Shown one piece after another: positions 10,783 to 23,445 of a DNA stretch of 44,269 nt. The notes under the pieces are model-generated. The model was given only the letters and a program-made list of their open reading frames with translations. It was not told where the DNA came from and did not search any database. The DNA comes from Gnetum montanum (Eukaryota; Streptophyta; Gnetopsida; Gnetales; Gnetaceae). The position numbers were made by a program, and so were the translations under genes. Every line of letters starts with the position of its first letter. Positions within the stretch are counted from its first letter, which is position 1. The stretch spans positions 3,413 through 47,681 of the forward strand of contig MNCI01037738.1 in NCBI GenBank assembly GCA_015680685.1. The letters are read 5' to 3'.

Positions 10783-12929
10783 CTGTGGTCACAACACATC
10801 CATGGATTAGTAGATATAACGTGTAACTTAGAATATTTGAGTACCTTATCTCATTAATTAATTACAATTAGCTAAGGTTGGACCATGATAGATTAATATT
10901 TTATTATTATTTTAATTATTAATTTTCATTCTAAGTGTCACTAAAGCTTATTGAAAGGGTTTAACTTCTATAATTTGGTGTCTAAATGTTGATTTCTTTA
11001 TTAAAACTTTGTAGGAGTTAGAAAAATGAAAAAAAAAACCTTTTTGTTAAAAATGAAACATTTTTGTAGCCCCCATGACTAAGAGCTTACCTCTGGTAGC
11101 TACACGATCAAAAAATGGAGTGATTTGGATAAACAGTTAGGAAGTTCTGGGCTCTAAAAATTTGAAAAACTCCTTTGAAAATTTGAAAAACTCCTTTGGA
11201 AGGTTCTGGGCTCTAAAAATTAGAAAATTTGTAAAAATTTCTAAGGGATATCATGCATATTTATACTATTTTTATGCTGTGTCGATGGGGCCACATATAC
11301 AAGGCCTCGTATATGCATGGGGTTCATCGACAGGGCCCCATTTACAAGGTCTATAAACAAAATTTTCCAATGTGAATATCTTGAAAAATGCAAGGAATTT
11401 TTGAATGAATTTGGAGTCCATGGAGTCCCAAAAAAGCCAAGAATATGATGAAATCATTGAAGAGCATTTGTAAAAGCTCCAAATTTCAAAAATTTAATGA
11501 AGAATGTGTGAATTGAACAAAATATGTAAAGGAGCACATGAGCAGATGTAGAAGATGGTTGTAAGGAAGATTCTAATTGCAAAAATGCCTAAGGATAAAG
11601 TACTTAATGAACCCAACTAAGAGATATACAAGTGGGACCTTCCCATAGTAGGCACATGCCTTGTTTGCCCTTGCATAACTTGGACCTAAGGAGTCCATGA
11701 GCCCCATAGGCTATTAATGGTTGATGGAAGTTAAGGACCAAAACTATAAAGAGTATACCCAAGAATTCAAGTATGTTAGACAAAGACACCAAATCAAGAA
11801 CATGGACACCAATAGTGAGGTGAGTTACAGAAGCATGGATAGATGATGGAGAAGGTGAAATGGATTTTTGAATTGAGGTCACAAGAAGTCCCTTGTGGAA
11901 TTGTGTTTAAAATGACCTGAGAAGATCCATCCTTAGTCCAAACCAAAACCAACTACTTTCAGTGACTTCACATCACCACTTTAAGACTGATCCACCCCCT
12001 TAAGAGACAACAGTGCTCCTACAAAACAACCACCGTTCCATAAAGAGGAGAGAAGAGGAGCAGGAAGTGAGAGAGGACCTTAGTTAGAGGGGACCTTCAG
12101 GCATGGGTAACATGTCTTTCTAGTCCAATAACTAGTGCTTGTAGTTTGTTTATTTATGTAAGGGGTGTGCTTCGAATTCCTATCATGTTTTTTTTTGGAT
12201 GGAAACCACAACATGTAAAGACTTTATTTGGCGTTCTATTTTTGGTTGACACAGAATGGTAAGAATTCTATGAGAACACTCATGCACCCAAGCAAGTAGA
12301 AGAGTATAAAGAGTATTGAGTCCCCTTGAAGTCACACCCTATGAAAACCTTTGAATCCTTCCCAATTTTGGAAACTACCAAGGTCATAAATTCATTGAAA
12401 GTTTATTTAATGAAAGGGACCTCAAACTTTCAAATTATGGAAACCTATAGAGTTTGTGGTTGGGTGGATGTCATGGACTCATTCACTATTCCATGAAAAA
12501 GAAACCATGTCTTAGCCAATGGTACAAAAATTCAAAAATAGAAACTAGACATTAGTAAATAAAACATTAAGCACAAACCACCATTAGCAATAGCTACAAC
12601 ACCACTGTTTCTTGTTGGCACAAAGCATGTTTATTAACAAGAATTAGAAAATCACACTAAAATAAAGTAAAATATATAATAAAGTGTGAAATATTCAAGA
12701 AAAATTTAAATGTTGTAATGATGGTGTAAAACAAAAAATGGTGTAAAATAGGAAAAAGTTTTAAAGTCGAAAAGGTGTAAAATAAATAATTTGCAAAAAA
12801 AATGTGTAAAATAAAAAATACAAAAAATGAGCCACATATATGGTTAGCATGAATGGCCATCTCACTCATGATTGATTTGGAAGGAGGAGGTTCAAAAAAT
12901 TGAGCATGGTTGTCCACCTATTGAGGTAT
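10783..12929 (-). other. Family A spacer between pol and the extra ORF (main element)
   Basis: Inverted counterpart of 2831-4982 and 32260-34420. It is non-coding and A/T-rich, with an A-rich tract at 12657-12830. It contains the internal promoter-like module at 11255-11350. The short open frames inside are chance frames. Confidence 0.7.
11255..11350 (-). promoter_or_regulatory. Internal U3-like promoter module (main element)
   Basis: Minus strand: GGGGCCCTGTCGATG, CATGCATATACGAGGCC, GGCCCCATCGACACAGC, then GTATAAATATGC at 11266-11255. The TATA-like box is about 483 bp upstream of the extra ORF start (10782). The motifs and their order match the U3 of LTR-A at 20040-20200. Function is inferred. 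Confidence 0.5.
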
Positions 12930-14010
12930 TCATTGCACTAGTTTGCTTTGGCTAATGGAAAGACTTTATTTATTGGATGTTGACCAACTACTTTTTGTTT
13001 GGGCTTTCAAGTTTGTATATGATCATGCCCTAGAAGGAAAGGTTTCATCAATTATATAAGGTCCCTCCCACAATGTTTGGAATTTGATTTGTTGAGGTAC
13101 ATGTGTGGGATTCTAATAGAGGACCTTGTCTCCAGGATGAAATTTTACTTTCTATATTCTAAGATCATGTTGTTGTTTACTAAATGCCTTGTGCACTTCA
13201 TTCAAAGATAGGGATACTAATCAATTTTCATCTAGCACATTTAGGTTGATTAGTCTTTCTTTTTGTACCAAGCTTAGGTCAAGGTCTAGGTCACAAGCCA
13301 TTGAGAGTGTACGGGGCTTGGATTGAATTGGGAGAATTGGAAGTTTTCCATACACTAGCTCATAGGGAAAGTAGCCAATAGGGAGTTTTCATGTTGAGAA
13401 ATAGGTCCAAAGGGAATTGTTGAGTTTTGTGCTCTAGTCTCTCCTATATTTACTAATAGTTCTTGTTAGAATCTTTGTGATCTCCCTATTAGTTACCTCT
13501 ACTTGATTGTTAGCTTGGAGGTGATAGGGTGTTGTTAATTTATGTTCAACCTCCAAGTGTTGCATGAGTTTTCAAAAAGTAACACCTATAAAATGGATTA
13601 TGTTGTTAGAAATCAGTGCACATGACACCCTAAACCTATTCATAGCATTTTGTTGTACAAATCTAGTAGCAATGGATGATGTATAGTTAGTGACAACTGC
13701 TACTTCTACCCATTTGGTACAGTAATTAATGACGATGATTATGTATGCCTTCCTGTTAGACATGGATGTGATGGGATCCATGAAATCTATGTCCCATATG
13801 TCAAAGGGTTCTAGTGGTTTAATTCACTATTGAGATCCTTCATTTTTTTAGTCATCCCATCATCTCATTGATAGTGCCCACAAGATCAGACAAATTGGTG
13901 GGCACCTTTGAAGATTATGGGTCAATAGTATGCTACCATCAAGATTTTAATGGTCATGCATCTTCCAGCATAGTGGCCTCCACAAGGGCCTTCATGAGCA
14001 TATTGGAGAA
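12930..14010 (-). pseudogene. Integrase of family A element
   Basis: The zinc-finger remnant HEGPCGGHYAG lies near 13970-14005. The core begins PFDIWDIDFMDP (about 13765-13800) and continues NRKAYIIIVINYCTKWVEV and ISNNIIHF (about 13590-13610), then NNQVEVTNREI (about 13480-13515). The C-terminal GPYIIDE lies near 13040-13060. Of the usual D,D,E triad, the first Asp (WDIDF) and the Glu (QVEV) are present. The second Asp, normally in SDNG, is Asn. Stops occur throughout. Integrase inserts the cDNA copy into host DNA; this copy cannot. Confidence 0.8.
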
Positions 14011-14299
14011 TGCACAATTGGTCAACATCAAGGACACACTAACAAACCAAGCCATTGGCACACACCTTGTAAAGGTGTCCTTTGATTTTCATGAAGTGCT
14101 TAGCCCAATGAAGAAATTGTTATTTTTTTCTATGGTCTAGATCATGTGGCATCTCTTGAGTGAGAAGATAGGTGAGGATGTCATTTTACCATTTTGGTTC
14201 TAGAGGCACTTATTCAGTTATAGCCCTAAAAAATAGGAGTTCATCAAGAAATAGATTAGATAGTGGACTTTTCTCCTATTTGTTATTCCATTGCAACTA

Positions 14300-14975
14300 A
14301 GACAAGTGATTAGCAACCACATTCTCAACCCCTTTTCGATATACCATTGTAAGATCAAATTCTTGCAAGATCACTAGCCACTATATGACATGGGGGCTCA
14401 TCGTTGTTTGTTCATGAGGAAGCAGATGGCACTGTGATCAGTGTGCATAAACACTTTATATTCAAGCACACAATGCCTAAACTTTTTCAGAGCATATACT
14501 AGTACCATCAATTATTTCACCATGATGGTGTTTCTTGCAAGATCACTAGCCACTATATGACATGGGGGCTCATCATTGGTTTGTTTATGAGGAAGTAGAT
14601 GGCATTGTGCTCAGTGTGCACAAACACTTTATATTCAAGCACACAATGCCTAAACTTTTTCAAAGCATATACTAGTACCATTAGTTCTTTCATCGTGATG
14701 GTGTAATTCAACTGTGCACCCATAATGCTTTGACTTGCGTAGTGGATATAATATGGATATTTTTTATTTTCCAACTGCATAAGCATAGCTCCCAAGGTGT
14801 AATTAGATGCATCTGTTATGATATGGAATGGTCTAGACTAGTTAGGTGCTCATAGAATTGGAGTCTCTATGAGCTTCTGCTTGAGGATCTAGAATGCATT
14901 TTCACATTCCTTAGTTTAGATGAAGTGATCATCTTTTTTTGTTAGCTTGACCAATGGTTTTGTGATCTTAGAGAA
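14300..14975 (-). pseudogene. RNase H domain of family A element
   Basis: Minus-strand translation near 14560-14795 reads GAMLMQLENKKYPYYIHYAS, then QLNYTITMKELMVLVYALKK, then the VFVHTEHNAIYFLI block. This is the classic gypsy RNase H pattern (GAVLxQ, YxxxEKELLAVVxAxxKFR, TDHxALxxL). The usual TDH is TEH. The domain ends in a duplicated segment of about 172 bp. Confidence 0.8.
14360..14703. repeat. Tandem duplication of about 172 bp inside the RNase H region
   Basis: The segment starting TTCTTGCAAGATCACTAGCC at 14360 recurs at 14532 and runs on through the TTTATATTCAAGCACACAATG region. The units differ at several bases, so this is probably a genuine old duplication. Confidence 0.8.
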
Positions 14976-15049
14976 ATTCTCTATGAATTGTTGGTAGTAT
15001 CCAGTGTGTCCAAGGAATGATTGAACATCTTTGACAGTTTTTGGTTGAT

Positions 15050-15750
15050 GAGTGATTGCTTGGATGACCCTTATCTTTTTGAGGTCTACCTTGATCCCTT
15101 CCTATGAAATTTTGTGCCACAATACAATGCCTTCTTGGATCATGAGATAGCTCTTTTTCCAATTGAGCCTTATATTTGTTTCCATACATATTTTTAGTAC
15201 TTGCTCAAGGTGATTCAAGGATTTCTTGAATGTAGCACCATCAGTGGAGAAGTCATCCATGAATACTTTCACTTTGCTACCTATTTGTTGTTGAAAGATG
15301 CTTAAGAGTGAACATTGGAAAGTTGAAAGAGCATTGCATAGACCAAAAGACATCTTGCGATATGCAAAGGTCATTCAGGGACTTGTGAATGTTGTTTTTT
15401 TCTAATCTTCTGGTGCAATCTGGATTTGGTTATAGCCAACATAACCATCTAGAAAATTGTAATAGTAATTTCTTGATATGGTGTCCAACACTTGATCAAA
15501 AAATGGTAATGGAGAAGTTCTTTGAATGCTGTCATGTTTAATAGCCTGAAGTCAAACAAACTCACCACTTGCCATCTCTCTTTGGCACTATCATGAGTGG
15601 GTTGACCCATTCACTATCTGCAATGGACTAAATGAACCCCACCTTAAGGAGTTGCTCAATCTCCTCTTTGATAATTTGCTTCAATTTTGGATTCAAATGT
15701 TGTTGTGGTTGCCTCCTTAGCTTCATGGATGGATTAGTGTAAATGCAATG
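15050..15750 (-). pseudogene. Reverse transcriptase of family A element
   Basis: Blocks on the minus strand: KLKQIIKEEIEQLLKVGFI (about 15640-15700), EWVNPLMIVPKRDGKW (about 15570-15620), FAYRKMSFGLCNALSTFQ (about 15310-15370) and VFMDDFSTDGATFKKSL (about 15220-15270). The catalytic MDD is intact in that last block. A nested frame change near 15190 and several stops disable it. It is a separate lineage from the family C RT at 1-1445. Confidence 0.85.
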
Positions 15751-16479
15751 CTAGCATATCTGTAGATCAATTTCAATGAGTTCAAGATATGACCAAGAAA
15801 AGGTTGTTGGTCATTTGTTGACCACATTTACCAGTTTTTCTTTCTACTTTGGAGCAAGTTTAGCATTAAGTATAATCGGCTTGCCATTTTTTAAGAATGC
15901 ATATTTTAGGCCTATAGGTAGAGTTTTCAACTCCAAGGGCTCTTGTTTGAAATTCTCAGGGATCTCCAACTCTCTCCAATTGGTATTAGTGTTTTCATCA
16001 TTAGAGAGTTGGTGATGAACTTACTTTAGTTCATCCATGCCTATGACATATGCGCAAGTCAGGCTCTCAGTAGGTTCCATGCACATTGTGCTATTATCAG
16101 AATTAGCAGTCAGCCACTAGGTTCCCTCTTGTTTTGTAGCTACTGCGTATAGAAACTTTTGAACATCTGCTTCATGTGCATACTACTTGCATGCAAAAAT
16201 GGATGCTCATTTCATGGACCAAAGTTTTTGAATGCAACTGCACCCCATATTGTTGTACATGATGCATGGAACTCATCTTTTCTTGATCTTTCCAAATGCA
16301 TTTTCTTTAGATATCTCTATGGAAAGATCTCTAGTGCCAATTTTTACATTAACAGTACTTAACCATGCCCTTCCCATACCCACATATAGTGGTCATAATG
16401 TCTTTAACCAGTCCCAATGGAACAATGATGGACTAGTCTGCCAATTCCAATATACTATTCCTCTTCTTGAGAGGTAGCA

Positions 16480-16680
16480 GGTTCTAGGTAGTATACATCT
16501 CATGAGAAATCAAGTTCACACCAAAACCTAAATCAAGAAGAGCTTTACATGGTTCATTCCTAGTAATTTGTAGATAGATAAGAGGACTTTCAAGATTACT
16601 AGGAATTACTAGGTTGCCAGCCCAGATCCATTCAGATACAACATGAGAGAGCATAACAATATGGATTTTGGGTAACATTT
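16480..16680 (-). pseudogene. Aspartic protease region of family A element
   Basis: The minus-strand frame contains NEPCKALLDLGFGVNLIS. This matches the gypsy protease active-site block in which ALxDLGxSVNL is common in Athila/Tat elements (D-L-G in place of D-T/S-G). It lies between gag and RT, as expected. Confidence 0.7.
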
Positions 16681-16999
16681 GGTGTGAAGGGGACCCAATA
16701 AAATGGTTTGTAGAGGGTGAAGTAGGAGCAGGGTGACTAGCCTCCTGAGTTTATGGGGGTTTAGTAGGGTTGACTGGTTAGAAGAAGGGTCTTTTATGAG
16801 CGCGAGGTTCTAAAGCCCTTGATTAATGAACCAATTGTAGATTAATGACCCTAGTAGCATTATGTTGTTGTGGCTAGGCTGGAAGCTCACCTTGCATGGA
16901 TGGAGTAGGTGGTAGTTACGTTGACGGTGGAGGAATAGATGCAAAAATAGGAGGAGCATAATGATAAAATGTGGCATCCCTCCTAGAATGTGGAGAGTG

Positions 17000-19103
17000 A
17001 GCTCTTTAGTATTCAGGAAGGTGGTAGTAATGTTGGAAAGGAGAAACATAACTGGAAGAGTCACATGGAGATAGGGGTTTCTAAATGGAATACCCATATG
17101 GATCTGGTTTCCTATAAGGGTATTATTACCTTGGTGGTGGCATCACCCATGACTGTGGTTGGTGCCACTATTGCTATTTCTTATATAGTTGTAGTGGAGT
17201 TTCACTTGGATAATATTGTTATCACTGATGGAACTACCTTGAGGATAAGGTAATCTTTTGAGTGCTTACCTTCTTAATAGTCATGGATTTAGAGCAGACA
17301 TCTGAGATTCTTATAAGTGTGACACAATGGGATAACATCCCTTAGGATGTTAATATTGGTAGATGTCACATACACCATCTTCATCTGATTCAATTTTTGC
17401 AACTTCATCTACTGTAGCAATCTTGCCCTTACCCCTTTGGTAGGCACATTCAACTTCTTTTTGCCTCCTACGGCTATGATCAATACTTTGCTCTTGTGAT
17501 TCTTTAATGATTTTCATAGCAGTTTGGAATTTTTCATCCAACAAATCCCACATTTTATCCACCTTAGCTAAAATTTTAGACATAGATTTTTGGATCAGCA
17601 AGGTCTTTCTATTCATCGCTTCATCAAGTAGGGATTCTTCCTCACTGTTACAAAATCAAACTTCCCTCTTTCTGATGGAAGGGTCCCTATTGTATTCCTC
17701 TTCACTTTCACATTTTCTCAACTCTTCTTCTTCTTTTGCTACTTGCTCAATTAGCCTTTGAATTTGATGGGCTATGAGTTCGGATAGTGTCCCTTGGGCA
17801 TAGACCCCAAGAGTTATCCTCGTTTCCGATCTAAGTCCATTGATGATATGGAGAAGTTGTTCCCATGAGAATAACCATGGCTAGGGCATCGGTGTCTAAG
17901 AGAATAGTATTTTTCCATGGCAACATCCAAGGGTTCATAGTTTTCTTGCTTCCGTCCTTAGATCTACCTTCTCATATTAGACACTCTAAAGTATGTTTGA
18001 TACTTATCATTAAATAGCTCTAGCATCGTACTCTACCTACAGATAGATTTTAGCTCTAAGAACCAATACCAGCTTTCTACTTCCTTGATGAATATCTTGG
18101 AAAATAAATTTAATTTTTGCCAATAATTTTCAATATTTTGTAAGGCACATGCATTGTGAAAAGCTTAAAGATGTGTTTGTGGATCAAAGCTATATCCCCC
18201 CTCAAATATGGGAATATCGTTCATATCAAGTCATTTGATTTAACTATCTTTCACATTTCTAGTTGGAAACTTTATAGCCTTTACAATAATTAGCATGCTT
18301 TCAGTTTCCAATAAAGGCTCATCATCATCATTATTTCATTATCACTGATGATGTCCTTTGTTACCCCTTCAATCATTGTGGGCCTGGTGATCATCATTAT
18401 TGTCTTATTGTTCACCTCCATCATAGTTATTCTTTCTGTAGTGTTTATCAAAACCAGAAGAGAAAGAAAAAAATGTAGATAAAGACGGTGAAGAGGAAGG
18501 AGGACTACCACCATCATGGTGTTTGCCAACTCCTCATCAATTTTCACGGCCACGTTCATCAGTTTTCTTATCTTCTTGATGCTTGTCCAAGCCCCTACCT
18601 TGATTGTCATCTTTACTTAAACTTAGATTTTTGATAGTGGAGTGTAGATTCAAGGCTGCACCCCCATCATTAGTAACAAGGGGTGGAGAATCTTCATGTT
18701 GAAAGTTCCCAAAGGCAGGATCCTCATTGTCATTTTGCTTAAGTAAGAATAAGGGATTGGTGAACTATTTTCCCTTCACAAACTCATGGTGCTTCTCCTA
18801 GTGTCGATCCTTCTTGCATTGTGTTTTAGTGAGACAGTTTTCATGGCAATCATAATCATGCACAACATACTCCTCTTGAAGATCTTGTATGCCAAACCTC
18901 TTAAGAGTTTGAAATAGCATCCTGGGCATAGATCAATCGGGAGGCATGACAATGTTGCCTTTCATATCATGCCATCACAATTGTTCTTCTTGATGCAGGA
19001 TGAAGGTGAAGTCAGACACATACTCATCTAGATGAGTATACACCACCTTCCATTCTTGAGGGATGGGTAGTTTAGTATCATCACACCTATGAGAAGGAGA
19101 CAT
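17000..19103 (-). pseudogene. gag region of family A element
   Basis: The likely start is ATGTCTCCTTCTCATAGG at 19103, 137 nt inside the primer site. The first part reads LPIPQEWKVVYTHLDEYV, then LKRFGIQDLQEEYVVHDYDC with a Cys/His-containing stretch (about 18760-18900). A capsid-like block, LNLFSKIFIKEVESWYW, lies near 18050-18110 and resembles the 'lrlFPrSLrdkAkaWl' core of Retrotrans_gag. The C-terminal part includes a frame with IDHSRRRQKEVE (about 17460-17500). There are multiple stops. Confidence 0.65.
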
Positions 19104-19239
19104 TTTACAATACAAATAAGATAATCAATGTGCTTATGTGAGTATATTTTTTGTCAGAATGATTTTGACGTTAGGGTTTGTCCAACAATGTTAATGATGT
19201 TTACTAAACCTAGATAGTGCATGTTTCAACAAAAGGAGT

Positions 19240-19257
19240 CCCTAGCAATGATGCCAA
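19240..19257 (-). other. Primer-binding site, tRNA-Asp type, decayed
   Basis: Minus strand TGGCATCATTGCTAGGGA, one base inside the 5' LTR end. The common Athila/Tat site complementary to plant tRNA-Asp is TGGCGCCGTTGCCGGGGA. All five differences are C-to-T or G-to-A transitions, as expected for decay of methylated cytosines. Confidence 0.75.
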
Positions 19258-19258
19258 T

Positions 19259-20223
19259 GATGAGTTGTTGAAGCACCCCTATGCTCGACCATACAAATCA
19301 CTAAGCATTCATGCATGATCTAGTTGAATTCTATGAACTCTATGCCTTTCAATACATTAGTCTTCTAGGAAGTAAACCTTGACTTAATAGTCATTCATTA
19401 TCTTCCCAATTACACTTGTGATTTACAAAGATATGGTTAAGTGTAATTGAGAAATATGATTTTTATTATTTTATGTTTTATGTTCTTAGTGCTCAAAAAT
19501 AGATAAATCAAGTAATTTAATAGCTAATTTAATTTAACTAATTAACTAATCTCTAACTAGTCCTAACATAAGAATCCGGTCCCACTTTCTGTACATGTCA
19601 TGAACCCTAAGGAACCCTAACATAGGAATCTGCTATTGGGATTACCAAGTGTTATGCTACTAGGCAAACCAAGCAATAGCACTACTAACATTACCATATG
19701 AATACATGTTTATGCTTGAAGTGGTCATATTTATGTGTTTAATCTATTTAGCTTAATTAATTAAATAGTTACTTGAAGTATAATTTAGCTTAATTAATTG
19801 CATAATTAATGAAAATAATATATGCATAAATGAATCATTAATCTATTCTAAGTGCTACAAGGTTTGCTCAAAAGGCTCATCTTTATTATCGTTCACACTG
19901 GTGTGTTCAAGTTCAACAGTGCTCAAATAAAGATCTGTACACTTTCTAACTTCTATGGTGGACATTCAAAGAAATATTCTAACTCTCAAATGATAAAAAT
20001 ACAAGAGATATGCTACAACTATCATAAATACATTTCATAAACACATATTTATGGACTTTATTACAGCGCTACATTGACAGGGCCCCATAGATGTAGCAAA
20101 TGCTACATCAACACAACCTTATTGATGGGGCAACACCATGTAGATGGGGCCACGTCGATGGGGCCCCATTGACAAGGCCATGTCAACAAGGGCTCATCAA
20201 TGCAACACAATAATGATTCATCA
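19259..20223 (-). repeat. 5' LTR of family A element (LTR-A)
   Basis: On the minus strand it begins TGATGAATCATTATTG at 20223 and ends CTCATCA at 19259, 965 bp. U3 contains degenerate tandem copies of a GGGGCCCCATCGACGTGG-type unit (about 20060-20200), then a TATA-like CATAAATATG (20043-20052). R/U5 has AATAAAG signals and TTAATTAATT tracts. The primer site follows directly. Confidence 0.9.
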
Positions 20224-23200
20224 AAGGTCTTGTTGTAGAAAGTGGTGGATGTTTTCAACATACTTTAGTCACTAGATTTGAAACAAGTAGTGATCAACTA
20301 AGTCATACATTTTTTTGGTCATGGGTCATCACTATAACAAGAACAAACAATGACTAATGGTTTGGCGAAGGGAATTTTCTTTACAATGTTTTAACTCTCA
20401 TACATGGGAGTTAAGGCATAACAAAGATAATTTCTTTAGTAGTAATAGGATTACTATTTTGTACTTTACTAAAGTTGCTCTTATTATTATTGTAGCTATC
20501 ATTGTAGTTGCAATTATTATTTAGATGCATGAAACATAGTGAAGATACAAATAGAAAACTCAAGCACATCTAACCATTAAGAAATGTCTATAGTAAACAA
20601 AAGATATGATCATTCCTATAACAAAAACTCTATGTAATTGAATCTCTTAAAAATGCTACTAAGAAAATAAAAAATTGAAATCACTTAACAAGAATCTTAA
20701 GAAACTAATTTTTATTTAAAATATAATCCTGAGATAATTGAAACATGTGTGTTAGATTTTGATTTTACATCTAATAAATAACTATTATTATCCAAGAATC
20801 TTATAGCAAGAAATGTAACTAAATACTTGAATAATTTATAATTTTTGTAAATGATCCAGTAATAGACAATGTAAATGTAAAATAGGTTACAAAAAGGTTA
20901 ATTTTAGATGTTGGTCTTATGAAGGAGACCTTAGTAACCCTTGATTACCTTTTGTAAATGTATTAACTCTGTGTAGTACTTTGCCTCTAGAACTTGTAGC
21001 TCCTTTTTACTTTAATGAAGCCTCATGGACAATCTTTTCTTTCTATTAAGGAAACTAGGTTAGGCTTACAATTGGTTTAGTAGTAGATCTTCTCTTCCTA
21101 TTGAGATAACTAGATCCTAACTCACTCTAGAGTCTACTAGGTACCTTTACCTCTTTGGTAGAGGATACTTGTATATCATCTTTGATCATTGGATCTACAA
21201 TCTTTTCAGTTTGTAATATCATGGATTATTTGTGTCCATGAATTTAATCTTGGTTGTTCATATTTTTGTCCATTTTTTATATATTCTTCCTTCTTATATC
21301 ACTCCATATAATGTGATACTTACAACTTTATTTTATAAAAATGTTATAATGTTTCATAACTTACATATTACAATCATTTGTTATGATTACATATGAAACT
21401 AATGATTACATATAACAAATGAACTTAAGGTTCAACACTCTGCTTTAAGCATTAGTTTTGTAACATTGTATGATACTTCAATTGAGAATTCATGCACATT
21501 AAGTATCAGACATACGTAAGTAAACTCCCCTTCACTTACAAATTTGTGAACAAAAAATGATAGATGAAAATAAAAATATACTATGAATCTATCATGGTAT
21601 ATTGATTAATGTGTTCTCCTACAAGAAACATTACATTCATGAATTTTCACTATTTGGAACTTCTAAAGTATCATCCATGTGCTTCAACAAGGATTTATTT
21701 GCTATTGGTTACTATTGCTATGATGAAAGTGGTGGTGTAGTAGTTTGTTTTCCAACAATAAAGAGTTTAGTTTCATTTGGTATGGACTTATCTTATTTTA
21801 ATTGTAAAAGTGGATTTTCCTTTTGTTGCACATTTGACCATTTGATCAAACAGGCGTAAAAGGGGAATTTTTTCTACTATATGGTCTATTTTGAATTTTA
21901 AAAAATAAAATATAATGATAATGAGAATAATGAGGATTTTTTTTTTTGGAAAAAGAGATACAATAGGTTTTGAGTTCCATTCTTGATGGCAGTGAGCAAG
22001 ACATGAATGTTTAAAACCCATCTTTACTTAAAATGAAAATCCAAGTTGATGCTTAGATAAAATTTTCTCATAGAAGTGATCATGCAAAAAGAGCAAGAAT
22101 CACTAACCTTTCCAATGAAGCATAAAGGAAAAAAAAACATCATAAATTAGATTGTTATTTATATTCTTCCCATTATTCAAGTTTTCCTACAGCATATCAA
22201 TTGTGTGTGCAATCCATAACTGAAAACAAAGAATGTGGATTTGGAAATTTGAATTCGGACAATATTTTTACATAGCACACTTGATTAGAAAATATTTCTA
22301 AAGTATATAGGCTTATTATCTTAGAAATATTAAGGAAATTTTTTATAACAACTAGATGAAACATGTTGTAAATAAAATGATTTCTAAATCCTCGTGTGAG
22401 GTATCATTTGATAAAAATTCCTCTAGATCAAGCCACAGTTTTGATGCAGTTGATTAAACAAGTTGAACAATGTCCATAGAATCCAGAGAGTAGGGGATTA
22501 CCCAAATATCACTTACTAGGAAATGAGAATGTAACTGTGCAATCAAATAAGATATTTCCATGGTTTGTTGTTGATCGTAATCATGATTCTACAATTGTCC
22601 ATAAGAAAATGAAGGTGTCAATGGACTCGAAAGCCTTGAAATCCTACTGAGAATCAACAATTTTACCATAAGCAACATAAATTCTCTACACCATTTGAAC
22701 TACATGATTGACTGTGAAACTATTAGCCCTTGTGTAAACTTGTGAATGAAAACAAAGCGGACAACATTTTTCATCCAAGCCAAGATGTGCTGGATGTACT
22801 ATCAACATCAAAACTACAAGAAGTGGGTGTGTGGTTTGGACCCATGGAGTGCACAACATGGTAGCTGATGGAAGATCGTTGTTACAGTTGCCATAGTTTT
22901 TTTCGGAACATGTGGCACATGGTGGTAGTAATTGGATGCAAAGCACTACATGGTAACACCATTGGACACAGTGGAAAGATTTTAATCTACAATGGTAGTC
23001 AACATGTATGGTTTTGGATCAGATTAGCACGGGGTGGAATAATTGGAAAAATGATACATCCTCACCATTTGAAGGGTTATGGTAGTTCCTTCTACCCAAA
23101 TTTTAGCAAGAATTATTTTCATCAAAATTTTTGAATGAATACGAGGGATCCCACCGTTGATGTCAAAATTGTTCTTAAACATAAATGCTATTGCACAACA

Positions 23201-23445
23201 TTTTGTTTTAATTATTTTTGCAGCATCAAACCCTTCAACTTGTAGATGATTTGGACAAATAGAAGTTGATCCCAGATAGAGAGCAATCCATGGGTCCCAA
23301 GCACAAGAAAGGTAGAAAAATATTACACATACATTTCTTGTCTGTATTTGTGTAATTGTATGATCTTTGGGTTGTTACTTCAACTATATGTGACAGGTGC
23401 AAAACATATGCACAATCAAAATTCAAATACTTTGATTTTAATATC
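20224..23445. other. Unassigned AT-rich region
   Basis: I find no gene, RNA or clear element boundary here. The open frames (for example 21602-21859 plus, 22868-23134 plus) match no family that I recognise and look like chance frames. The minus strand around 20950-21190 has a weak coding-like stretch with many stops that could be an old retroelement remnant. Confidence 0.5.

Larger units (their letters stand above)
6091..20223 (-). mobile_element. Nearly complete Ty3/gypsy retrotransposon, family A (Athila/Tat-like), about 14 kb
   Basis: Minus-strand order: 5' LTR (20223-19259), primer-binding site (19257-19240), gag (from 19103), protease (about 16680-16480), RT (about 15750-15050), RNase H (about 14975-14300), integrase (about 14010-12930), spacer with an internal promoter-like module, extra ORF (10782 to about 7140), 3' LTR (6944 to about 6091). 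The gag-PR-RT-RH-IN order defines Ty3/gypsy. An extra ORF after pol and a tRNA-Asp-type primer site are typical of Athila/Tat elements. Every frame is broken by stops and shifts, so it is dead. The outer end of the 3' LTR is missing, so no flanking target duplication can be checked. Confidence 0.85.
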
